The notes beneath the pieces are model-generated. The model searched no databases and had not been told where the DNA came from. It saw only the letters and a program-made list of their open reading frames with translations. A program made the position numbers and the translations under genes. Positions 1 to 4,855 of a stretch of DNA of 7,563 bases are shown piece by piece. Source of the DNA: Actinomycetota bacterium (GTDB lineage: Bacteria; Actinomycetota; Actinomycetes; Nanopelagicales; Nanopelagicaceae). Every line of letters begins with the position of its first letter. Position 1 is the first letter of the stretch. The stretch covers positions 1 through 7,563 of the forward strand of contig WLQV01000052.1 of the NCBI GenBank assembly GCA_009697555.1. The letters are read 5' to 3'.

Positions 1-33
1 CCCTTCGCAGTTGATCTGTCAGAACTAAATAGC

Positions 34-108
34 GGGCCTGTAGCTCAGCCTGGTTAGAGCGCTTCCCTGATAAGGAAGAGGTCGGAGGTTCAAGTCCTCC
101 CAGGCCCA
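34..108 (+). tRNA. ileT: tRNA-Ile, anticodon GAT
   Basis: The cloverleaf folds completely. The acceptor stem (34-40 with 101-107) has seven Watson-Crick pairs. The D arm stem is 43-46/57-60, the anticodon stem 62-66/74-78 with anticodon GAT at 69-71, and the T stem 84-88/96-100 with the usual TTC loop start. The discriminator is A108. CCA is not encoded: the bases after A108 are CGC, so CCA must be added by tRNA nucleotidyltransferase. It decodes AUC and AUU codons. In many actinobacteria this gene and tRNA-Ala lie just downstream of gyrA, which agrees with the genes that follow here. Confidence 0.97.
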
Positions 109-175
109 CGCACCACCGCCGGAAAAAGTTCGACAAGTTCTAAAAGTAAGAAATGTAAGTACAAATGAATAGCAC
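109..175 (+). other. tRNA-Ile to tRNA-Ala spacer
   Basis: This 67-base spacer holds no gene. After a GC-rich start it becomes A-rich (about 136-170). Weak promoter-like hexamers occur, for example TCGACA at 130-135, but no -35/-10 pair has normal spacing. The two tRNAs could therefore be cotranscribed, or tRNA-Ala could have its own unrecognised promoter. There is no hairpin with a T run that would separate them. Confidence 0.5.
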
Positions 176-248
176 GGGGACTTAGCTCAATTGGTAGAGC
201 GCCTGCTTTGCAAGCAGGAGGTTAGGGGTTCGATTCCCCTAGTCTCCA
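176..248 (+). tRNA. alaT: tRNA-Ala, anticodon TGC
   Basis: Full cloverleaf of 73 bases. The acceptor stem is 176-182 with 241-247, the D stem 185-188/197-200, the anticodon stem 202-206/214-218 with anticodon TGC at 209-211, and the T stem 224-228/236-240. The third acceptor pair is G178:U245, the G3:U70 wobble that alanyl-tRNA synthetase uses as its main identity element. The discriminator is A248. CCA is not encoded beyond the discriminator; the CCA at 246-248 is the end of the acceptor stem plus the discriminator. The cyclophilin ATG begins at 250, one base after the mature tRNA end. Confidence 0.97.
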
Positions 249-249
249 C

Positions 250-762
250 ATGACAACACAAGCAACACTGCACACCTCACTTGGTGACATCGTCATCGAG
301 CTCTTCCCTAACCATGCACCAAAGACAGTTGCCAACTTTGTTGAACTAGCAACTGGTGCGCGCGAGTGGGTCGACCCACGCAATGGTGAGAAGACAACTG
401 CAAATCTCTTTGACGGAACAATCTTTCATCGTGTCATCGAAGGCTTCATGATCCAAGGTGGCGATCCACTTGGTCGCGGCACTGGCGGTCCTGGTTATCG
501 CTTCGCCGATGAATTCCATGGTGAATTAGTTTTTGATCGCCCATACATTTTGGCGATGGCTAACTCTGGCCCAGGAACAAATGGTTCACAGTTCTTTATT
601 ACTGTTGCGCCAACTACCTGGCTCAATCGCAAGCACACAATTTTCGGTGAAGTAAAAGATGCAGATAGCCAAGCAGTAGTAGATAAAATTGGCGCTACTA
701 AGACCGATGGCTCCGATCGCCCGCTACAAGCTGTAACAATCAATAGCGTCACGATCGCCTAA
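250..762 (+). CDS. ppiA: Cyclophilin-type peptidyl-prolyl cis-trans isomerase
   Basis: The 170-residue protein is a single cyclophilin domain with no signal peptide, so it should act in the cytoplasm, speeding cis-trans isomerisation of Xaa-Pro bonds during folding. Family signatures are FHRV (59-62), FMIQGGD (66-72), GTGGPGY (77-83), AMAN (102-105), GTNGSQFFIT (109-118) and WLNRKHTIFG (124-133). The active-site equivalents Arg61, Phe66, Gln69, Phe116, Trp124 and His129 are all present; keeping Trp124 suggests a cyclosporin-binding type. The ATG at 250 starts one base after tRNA-Ala, so no ribosome binding site is possible within the mRNA unless the tRNA remains attached. The next in-frame Met (67) is inside the catalytic core, so this start is well supported by homology. 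It corresponds in position to mycobacterial ppiA. Confidence 0.95.
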   Translation: MTTQATLHTSLGDIVIELFPNHAPKTVANFVELATGAREWVDPRNGEKTTANLFDGTIFHRVIEGFMIQGGDPLGRGTGGPGYRFADEFHGELVFDRPYILAMANSGPGTNGSQFFITVAPTTWLNRKHTIFGEVKDADSQAVVDKIGATKTDGSDRPLQAVTINSVTIA

Positions 763-767
763 ATTCG

Positions 768-1337
768 GTGGAGTTGAAACGCTCTGCAACGCTCTCGCTC
801 ATCACTGTTATCTGTGCCGCATATTTAATTAATCTGATTCATCCCGCTTTCGAGCAAGATCTCTTTCTCATTCGCAGAGCCATACTCTCCGATGGCGCAC
901 TCCATGGAGTTGGCGCAGGTGAGTGGTGGCGAATTTTCACCGTCGCTCTCGTGCACGGTTCTATCTTTCATCTTGGTTTTAATATGTATGCCTTAATGGT
1001 TCTTGGTAATCCACTCGAAATGGCATTTGGCAAAGCGCGCTTCCTTCTGGTTTTTGCAATCTCACTTGCCGCCGGTTCTGCTGCATCACTCTTACTCAAT
1101 CCCAGCAATCAACCATCAGTTGGTGCATCGGGTGCGATCTTTGGTTTATTTGGTGCACTCGCAATTGCGGGAAAGCGAATCGGTGCAGATGTGCGAAGCA
1201 TTACCGTCGTGATCGCGCTTAACTTTGCGCTGAGCTTTGTTCTTTCAGGAATCGATTGGCATGCTCACATTGGCGGTTTAGTGGGCGGAGCGATCGCCGG
1301 AAATTTTCTCTTGAAACGGCCAACTGGGCGCTGGTAA
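768..1337 (+). CDS. Rhomboid family intramembrane serine protease
   Basis: A 189-residue polytopic membrane protein of the minimal six-helix rhomboid type. The catalytic dyad is visible as Ser121 in GASGAIFG (119-126) and His167 in HIGG (167-170). The oxyanion-side pair HxxxN is His68 and Asn72, and the L1-loop WR motif is Trp54-Arg55, matching the layout of E. coli GlpG. It should cleave transmembrane substrates within the cytoplasmic membrane; the substrate is unknown. The GTG at 768 lies five bases after the cyclophilin stop, with no clear ribosome binding site, so translation is probably coupled. An alternative TTG start at 774 would remove only two residues. A rhomboid gene next to ppiA and crgA is common in actinobacteria. 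Confidence 0.93.
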   Translation: MELKRSATLSLITVICAAYLINLIHPAFEQDLFLIRRAILSDGALHGVGAGEWWRIFTVALVHGSIFHLGFNMYALMVLGNPLEMAFGKARFLLVFAISLAAGSAASLLLNPSNQPSVGASGAIFGLFGALAIAGKRIGADVRSITVVIALNFALSFVLSGIDWHAHIGGLVGGAIAGNFLLKRPTGRW

Positions 1338-1340
1338 AAG

Positions 1341-1372
1341 TTATCCACAGGAGTTATCCACCGTGTGGAGAA
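1341..1372. promoter_or_regulatory. Cluster of DnaA boxes
   Basis: Position 1341-1349 is a perfect consensus DnaA box, TTATCCACA. A second on the same strand at 1354-1362, TTATCCACC, has one mismatch and starts 13 bases after the first. A third, inverted, at 1364-1372 (TGTGGAGAA, which reads TTCTCCACA on the - strand) also has one mismatch. They sit between the convergent 3' ends of the rhomboid gene and crgA, where no protein sequence constrains them. DnaA should bind the first strongly. By synteny, dnaA, dnaN and gyrBA should lie a few kilobases upstream, so this may be an origin-proximal accessory or titration site. Function is inferred. Confidence 0.7.
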
Positions 1373-1408
1373 TTACATCAGTGTTATTTACCTCTTTATT
1401 AGCGTTTG

Positions 1409-1669
1409 TTAGCGCCAGCGTGTGGCGAGGGCAAAACCGACACCGATAAAGCCAAAGCCAACGACCATGTTCCAGGCACCGATGCCTGGGATTGGGTAGC
1501 TCGTGGTGGTGACGTAGAAAATCACAATCCAGAAGAGGCCGATAAGGAAAGCGGCGACCATTGTCGGAGCGAGCCAACTAGGGCTCTCCATCTCCACTGG
1601 CTCGCGCTCAAGGGCAGCCTCAACGACCTGATGCTCTTTGACCTTCTTGCGTACCTTCGATTTTGGCAT
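1409..1669 (-). CDS. crgA: Cell division protein CrgA
   Basis: The 86-residue product begins MPKSKVRKK, the conserved basic start of CrgA (UPF0233), and ends with the family signature WNMVVGFGFIGVGFALATRWR region (66-86). Two transmembrane helices lie at about 34-53 and 64-82, joined by a short loop rich in Thr, Pro and Gly, with a basic cytoplasmic N-terminus. CrgA is an actinobacterial divisome membrane protein; in mycobacteria it interacts with FtsZ, FtsQ, FtsI and penicillin-binding proteins and helps place septal wall synthesis. Length matches the usual 80-95 residues. No Shine-Dalgarno sequence precedes the ATG, but a -10 box sits exactly at -12 to -7, suggesting a leaderless mRNA. It is transcribed away from pabA and converges with the rhomboid gene. 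Confidence 0.95.
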   Translation of the reverse strand: MPKSKVRKKVKEHQVVEAALEREPVEMESPSWLAPTMVAAFLIGLFWIVIFYVTTTSYPIPGIGAWNMVVGFGFIGVGFALATRWR

Positions 1670-1675
1670 GTCGAA

Positions 1676-1704
1676 AGGGTACTACCAAGCGGGCAACTCG
1701 CCAA
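1676..1704 (-). promoter_or_regulatory. Putative leaderless promoter of crgA
   Basis: Reading the - strand, TACCCT occupies 1681-1676, exactly -12 to -7 relative to the A of the crgA ATG at 1669, and fits the actinobacterial TANNNT -10 consensus. A TTGGCG hexamer at 1704-1699 lies 17 bases further upstream and matches four of six positions of a TTGACA -35 box. Initiation would then fall on the ATG itself. The lack of any Shine-Dalgarno sequence before crgA agrees with this. Confidence 0.6.
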
Positions 1705-1710
1705 CTGCCC
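1691..1710. repeat. Dyad in the crgA/pabA divergent promoter region
   Basis: GGGCA at 1691-1695 is the inverted complement of TGCCC at 1706-1710, separated by 10 bases. The centre (about 1700.5) falls on the proposed crgA -35 box (1699-1704), and the right arm ends five bases before the pabA ribosome binding site. It could be an operator or a small hairpin in the pabA leader. Five-base arms are short, so chance is possible. Confidence 0.35.
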
Positions 1711-1715
1711 TCGAT

Positions 1716-1723
1716 AGGAGAGG
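1716..1723 (+). promoter_or_regulatory. Ribosome binding site of pabA
   Basis: AGGAGAGG lies eight bases before the ATG at 1732. It is the strongest Shine-Dalgarno sequence in the window and fixes the pabA start. It contrasts with the leaderless or coupled starts of most neighbours. Confidence 0.85.
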
Positions 1724-1731
1724 ATTAGCCC

Positions 1732-2355
1732 ATGGCACGCATATTGGTCGTCGACAATTACGACTCATTTGTTTTTAACTTGGTGCAGTACCTGCAACAA
1801 CTTGGTGCAGAGTGCACTGTTGTTCGCAACGATGAGATCCAACCGACTGCGGCCGCTGACTATGACGGCGTTTTAATTTCCCCCGGTCCTGGCACACCAG
1901 AGCGCGCCGGAATCAGTGTGGAGCTCGTGAAGTATTGTGCGGCGCAGAAGATTCCACTCTTTGGAGTCTGCTTAGGTCATCAAGCAATTGGTGTTGCATT
2001 TGGTGCAACTGTTTCACAAGCGCCAGAGTTATTGCATGGCAAGACTTCGCAGGTAATCCATAACGGAGCTGGTGTATTAGAAAATCTTCCTTCACCATTT
2101 CGCGCAACTCGTTATCACTCACTTGCTGTGGAAGCGCCAACTCTGCCAGCAGAAATCGAAGTCACTGGAAAGACTGAGTCAGGAGTCGTGATGTCGATGC
2201 GCCATCGCGAGCTACCAATTGAAGGTGTGCAATTTCATCCAGAATCTGTTCTCACCGAACACGGTCATCAGATGTTAGCTAATTGGCTTGTGATGTGCGG
2301 TGATGCAAAAGCGCGAGAGCGTGCAGTTGGTTTAGCACCAGTTGTTTCTAAGTAG
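1732..2355 (+). CDS. pabA: Glutamine amidotransferase subunit, aminodeoxychorismate/anthranilate synthase component II
   Basis: The 207-residue protein is a class I glutamine amidotransferase. It releases ammonia from glutamine for a partner chorismate-using subunit, giving aminodeoxychorismate (folate) or anthranilate (tryptophan). Motifs are VVDNYDSFVFN (6-16), the oxyanion-hole ISPGPGTP (49-56), the nucleophile Cys80 in GVCLGHQ (78-84), and the catalytic His169 and Glu171 in FHPESVLTEHG (168-178). The family often serves both pathways, and neither pabB nor trpE is in the window, so PabA versus TrpG cannot be decided; Mycobacterium annotates the gene at this position as trpG. The start is set by a strong ribosome binding site. 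The stop codon lies inside a 15-bp tandem duplication. It converges with pknB across 30 bases with no recognisable terminator. Confidence 0.93.
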   Translation: MARILVVDNYDSFVFNLVQYLQQLGAECTVVRNDEIQPTAAADYDGVLISPGPGTPERAGISVELVKYCAAQKIPLFGVCLGHQAIGVAFGATVSQAPELLHGKTSQVIHNGAGVLENLPSPFRATRYHSLAVEAPTLPAEIEVTGKTESGVVMSMRHRELPIEGVQFHPESVLTEHGHQMLANWLVMCGDAKARERAVGLAPVVSK

Positions 2356-2380
2356 TTTTACGACAAGTAGTTTTACGACA
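2351..2380. repeat. 15-bp perfect tandem duplication at the pabA stop codon
   Basis: AGTAGTTTTACGACA occurs twice back to back, at 2351-2365 and 2366-2380. The first copy contains the pabA TAG stop (2353-2355); the second repeats the TAG in the same frame, since 15 is a multiple of three. A following AGTTAGTTAA-like stretch (2380-2389) may be a decayed third unit that reaches into the pknB stop codon. It probably arose by replication slippage. It contains no inverted repeat, so it is not a hairpin terminator. Confidence 0.9.
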
Positions 2381-2385
2381 GTTAG

Positions 2386-3927
2386 TTAAGGTGTATTCAC
2401 CGTAATTGTGACTGATGCACCAATTGTTAAAACAGTTCCCGCACTTGGTGCCTGCGCAAGCACAACGCCAGATGCTTGAGTGCTATCGCTTGCTTCAATC
2501 TGTTTCACTAAGAATCCTGCTTGCACAAGAGTAGTTCGCGCTTGAATTGCAGTTATACCTACTAACTCCGGAACTTCAACATCTCCGCTAGCAATTTGTA
2601 GCGTGACGCCACTGCCTGCCGAAATTGTTGTACCCGGCCCTGGTGTTACTTGGAGAACTGTCCCTTGCGGTTTATCAGAGGAAATCGCTTCGGTTTTAGC
2701 AATAACTAAACCAGCTGCAGCAAGGGATGCACGTGCATCCATCAGTGTTAGTCCCACCAAATCTGGCGGAACTATTGCATCACCAGGCCCATCGGAGAGT
2801 GTGATGATGACGCTCGATCCTGGCTTTGCCTTGCTTGTTGCAAGAGGTAATTGGTTAGCAATCAAATCTTTAGGAATTCGTGGGTCGTGAGCATGTTGCA
2901 CAGTTACTACAAAACCTTTAAGAAGTGCGCGGGCCTGGGCTTCAGATAAACCAACGACATTGGAAACAACTACACCTGAATCGGTTTGGACTTGGCGATT
3001 GAGAAGGAGCCCGGTACCAGCAACAGCAATAACAACTGCAGCAGCAATAGCGATAGTAAATCGCAACTTATTTGTTCTGCGAACTTTAGGAATTCGAGTT
3101 GTTACCTCTTCGCCGCCGCGAATCTTGTAGATGTCATCGAGCATCTGGCCTGAACTTTGATAACGATCAGCTGCTTTCTTGGAGAGCGCTACCGAGAGAA
3201 GTACATCAACACCAGATGGCAGAGTTGGTTCCACAAGACTTGGTAGAACAAGCACACCAGAAACATGTTGGTAGGCAATCGATACTGGAGTATCTCCAGT
3301 AAATGGTGGGCGACCGGTGAGTAGTTCATAGAGCAAGCAACCCGTGGAGTAAATATCACTTCGCATATCTGCAACTTCGCCACTTGCCTGCTCTGGCGAT
3401 AGGTATTGCGCAGTACCGACAATGTTCCATGTATTTGTCAGAGTTGCACCAGCATCATCGAGTGCGCGTGCAATACCAAAGTCCATTACTTTGACATCGC
3501 CCATCTCAGTAATCATGACGTTGCCAGGCTTTATGTCGCGGTGCACGATTCCGCGCTCGTGTGAATATTCCAGCGCGCTAAGAATTCCTTCAGCAATTTC
3601 AAGAACTCGACTCAGTGGTAAACGCTCACCACTATGAATAATTTCGCGTAGCGTTTTTCCGTAGACCAATTCCATAACGATGTATGGCGCAGGCTCTTCA
3701 CCTGAGTCATAAACGGCAACAATTCCCGGGTGATTAAGGCCAGCAGCAGCAAATGCCTCTTTTCGAAAACGAGTAACAAATGAGGGATCTTTTGCTAAAT
3801 CACTGCGAAGAACTTTGACCGCAACTTTTCGCGAAAGGCGAGTGTCATCGGCAATGTACACATCGGCCATTCCGCCGGTGCCGATCATCTCTCCGAGTTG
3901 GTAGCGCCCACCAAGTAAGTTGTTCAT
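2386..3927 (-). CDS. pknB: PASTA-domain transmembrane Ser/Thr protein kinase
   Basis: This 513-residue protein has a cytoplasmic Hanks-type kinase domain (about 9-270), a single membrane helix (about 290-309) and three extracellular PASTA repeats (about 317-378, 383-446 and 449-512). Kinase motifs are all intact: glycine loop GTGGMADV (16-23), Lys38 in AVKV, Glu57, HRDIKPGN (129-136), DFG (149-151) and SPE (177-179). The activation loop has TNT (164-166), matching the paired phospho-threonines of mycobacterial PknB. The PASTA repeats are expected to sense muropeptides or lipid II and the kinase to control wall synthesis and division. M. tuberculosis PknB has four PASTA units, so one is missing here; the first present one is divergent. 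The start overlaps the pstP stop as ATGA, and AGGAG lies seven bases upstream. Confidence 0.96.
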   Translation of the reverse strand: MNNLLGGRYQLGEMIGTGGMADVYIADDTRLSRKVAVKVLRSDLAKDPSFVTRFRKEAFAAAGLNHPGIVAVYDSGEEPAPYIVMELVYGKTLREIIHSGERLPLSRVLEIAEGILSALEYSHERGIVHRDIKPGNVMITEMGDVKVMDFGIARALDDAGATLTNTWNIVGTAQYLSPEQASGEVADMRSDIYSTGCLLYELLTGRPPFTGDTPVSIAYQHVSGVLVLPSLVEPTLPSGVDVLLSVALSKKAADRYQSSGQMLDDIYKIRGGEEVTTRIPKVRRTNKLRFTIAIAAAVVIAVAGTGLLLNRQVQTDSGVVVSNVVGLSEAQARALLKGFVVTVQHAHDPRIPKDLIANQLPLATSKAKPGSSVIITLSDGPGDAIVPPDLVGLTLMDARASLAAAGLVIAKTEAISSDKPQGTVLQVTPGPGTTISAGSGVTLQIASGDVEVPELVGITAIQARTTLVQAGFLVKQIEASDSTQASGVVLAQAPSAGTVLTIGASVTITVNTP

Positions 3928-4703
3928 TGGGCAGCTCCTAGAAACTGGAGTGAATTCGTAGCATCGCTCTCAACCAGATCGGCAACAATGATCGTGACGT
4001 TATCTGGTGCGCCGGCAGCTAACACTGACTTCATAAGAGTCTCGAGTGCGACTTCGCGATCATCAATGGTGAGCGCTGTAAGTAATTCGCCTTCACTAAT
4101 TTCACCAGTGAGCCCATCGCTGCAGAGTAAGAATCGATCTCCGAGCTTTGCATCATTTAGCACTATCTCTGGCTGTAGATCATCTCTCCCCATGAGCGCT
4201 TGCGTGAGTAAAGAGCGCTGTGGATGAGTCTTAATCTCATTTTCGGTAATGGCACGTTGATCGAGAAGTTCTTGAATGAGTGTGTGATCAGTACTCAATT
4301 GGGTAATTTTATTCTTGCGGATTCGATAGCAGCGCGTATCACCAATGTATAGCAGAGCAATTTTATCTTCAGTAGCAATAAGGGCTGTGAGAGTAGTTCC
4401 CATTCCAGTTAAATCGGGATTCTCAATTACCGCTCGCTCAATTGCGCTATTAATGTGAGCAACCTCTTCCAGAAATTTTTCGGTTATTTCTGCAGAACTA
4501 TTTGCCACATCGTGCAACCGTGAAATTCCTTTAATGGCGAGTGCAGATGCGATTTCGCCACCGGCATGACCGCCCATGCCATCTGCAACTGCGATCAAAT
4601 TCTGAGAGATAATTGCAGAGTCTTCATTACCGGCTCTTACTAAGCCAACATTGGTGCGAGCAGATGCAGCAAATAATTGCGCCATGCCTTCGCCCCATTT
4701 CAT
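3924..4703 (-). CDS. pstP: PP2C-family protein serine/threonine phosphatase
   Basis: A metal-dependent PP2C/PPM phosphatase of 259 residues, the expected partner that reverses PknB phosphorylation. Motifs are RAGNEDS (23-29), VADGMGGHAGGE (39-50) with metal ligand Asp41, GMGTT (100-104), YIGDTR (119-124), SDGLTG (195-200) with Asp196, and PDNVT (233-237) with Asp234. It ends shortly after the catalytic domain; M. tuberculosis PstP is about twice as long, with a membrane helix and an extracellular part, so this one should be cytosolic. Two starts are possible. The ATG at 4703 has no ribosome binding site. The ATG at 4685 gives MAQLFAAS, which fits the family N-terminus better and has G-rich bases before it. 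It overlaps pknB by four bases, so the two are translationally coupled. Confidence 0.94.
   Translation of the reverse strand: MKWGEGMAQLFAASARTNVGLVRAGNEDSAIISQNLIAVADGMGGHAGGEIASALAIKGISRLHDVANSSAEITEKFLEEVAHINSAIERAVIENPDLTGMGTTLTALIATEDKIALLYIGDTRCYRIRKNKITQLSTDHTLIQELLDQRAITENEIKTHPQRSLLTQALMGRDDLQPEIVLNDAKLGDRFLLCSDGLTGEISEGELLTALTIDDREVALETLMKSVLAAGAPDNVTIIVADLVESDATNSLQFLGAAQ
3935..3939 (-). promoter_or_regulatory. Ribosome binding site of pknB inside pstP
   Basis: On the - strand AGGAG lies seven bases before the pknB ATG and within the last codons of pstP. It supports the pknB start at 3927 and shows that pknB can recruit its own ribosomes as well as being coupled to pstP through the ATGA overlap. 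Confidence 0.75.
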
Positions 4704-4713
4704 TAACTCAATA

Positions 4714-4735
4714 TTCTTACGCTTTTCTTACGCTT
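4714..4735. repeat. 11-bp tandem direct repeat upstream of pstP
   Basis: TTCTTACGCTT occurs twice without a gap, at 4714-4724 and 4725-4735; on the - strand this reads AAGCGTAAGAA twice, beginning 11 bases before the pstP ATG at 4703. A spacing of 11 bp puts both copies on the same DNA face, as in direct-repeat operators. Each + strand copy contains TACGCT (4718-4723 and 4729-4734), which fits TANNNT, so a -10 role toward pheA is also possible. It adjoins a small palindrome TTAGCCTAA (4734-4742). Function is not known. Confidence 0.85.
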
Positions 4736-4783
4736 AGCCTAATGGAGCAAATCTCAACGATCACAGGCGTGAGTGGCAAAAAT

Positions 4784-4838
4784 GGCAGATGGGCACGGTT
4801 GCGCTCCGTATTAATAGGAAATCTTCACACCATCTGCC
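4784..4838. repeat. 9-bp inverted repeat in the pstP/pheA divergent region
   Basis: GGCAGATGG (4784-4792) and CCATCTGCC (4830-4838) are perfect inverted complements separated by 37 bases. A smaller nested dyad, ACGG (4795-4798) and CCGT (4806-4809), lies inside. The right arm ends five bases before the proposed pheA -10 box. On the - strand the stem is followed by ATTTTT, recalling an intrinsic terminator, but the loop is too long for a typical one. It may be an operator pair, or a leader RNA structure if a transcript starts further upstream. Confidence 0.6.
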
Positions 4839-4843
4839 TCGGC

Positions 4844-4849
4844 TATCCT
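4844..4849 (+). promoter_or_regulatory. Putative -10 box of a leaderless pheA promoter
   Basis: TATCCT fits the TANNNT -10 consensus and occupies exactly -12 to -7 relative to the GTG at 4856, so transcription would begin on the start codon. No good -35 box is seen at 16-18 bases spacing (4820-4827); TTCACA at 4824-4829 is a close match but only 14 bases away. There is no Shine-Dalgarno sequence before the GTG, in agreement with a leaderless mRNA. Confidence 0.55.
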
Positions 4850-4855
4850 TTACTA

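Noticed and set aside
22..33. TAAATA (26-31) as a -10 box for tRNA-Ile
   Set aside because: It lies only two bases before the tRNA, so transcription would start inside the gene; the real promoter is probably upstream of the window.
246..248. CCA at the end of tRNA-Ala as an encoded CCA tail
   Set aside because: The cloverleaf needs C246 and C247 for acceptor pairs and A248 as discriminator, so the tail is not encoded.
1357..1369. Small hairpin TCCAC-CGT-GTGGA as a terminator between the rhomboid gene and crgA
   Set aside because: Five-base stem with no T run on either side; it is better explained by the opposed DnaA boxes.
1406..1717. Open frame on the + strand across crgA
   Set aside because: It is antisense to the clearly conserved crgA gene and resembles no known protein.
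2603..2890. Open frame on the + strand opposite the pknB PASTA region
   Set aside because: It is antisense to the PASTA repeats of pknB and has no recognisable domain.
4219..4227. DnaA-box-like TGTGGATGA in pstP
   Set aside because: Single site with one mismatch inside coding sequence; expected by chance.
4734..4742. TTAGCCTAA palindrome resembling the core of an IdeR/DtxR iron box
   Set aside because: Only the central nine bases match; the flanks fit the 19-bp consensus in about two of ten positions, and neighbouring genes have no link to iron.
4613..4855. Upstream extension of the pheA reading frame, back to an ATG at 4742 or further
   Set aside because: It overlaps the pstP coding region or gives a sequence unlike any prephenate dehydratase; the family N-terminus begins right after the GTG at 4856.
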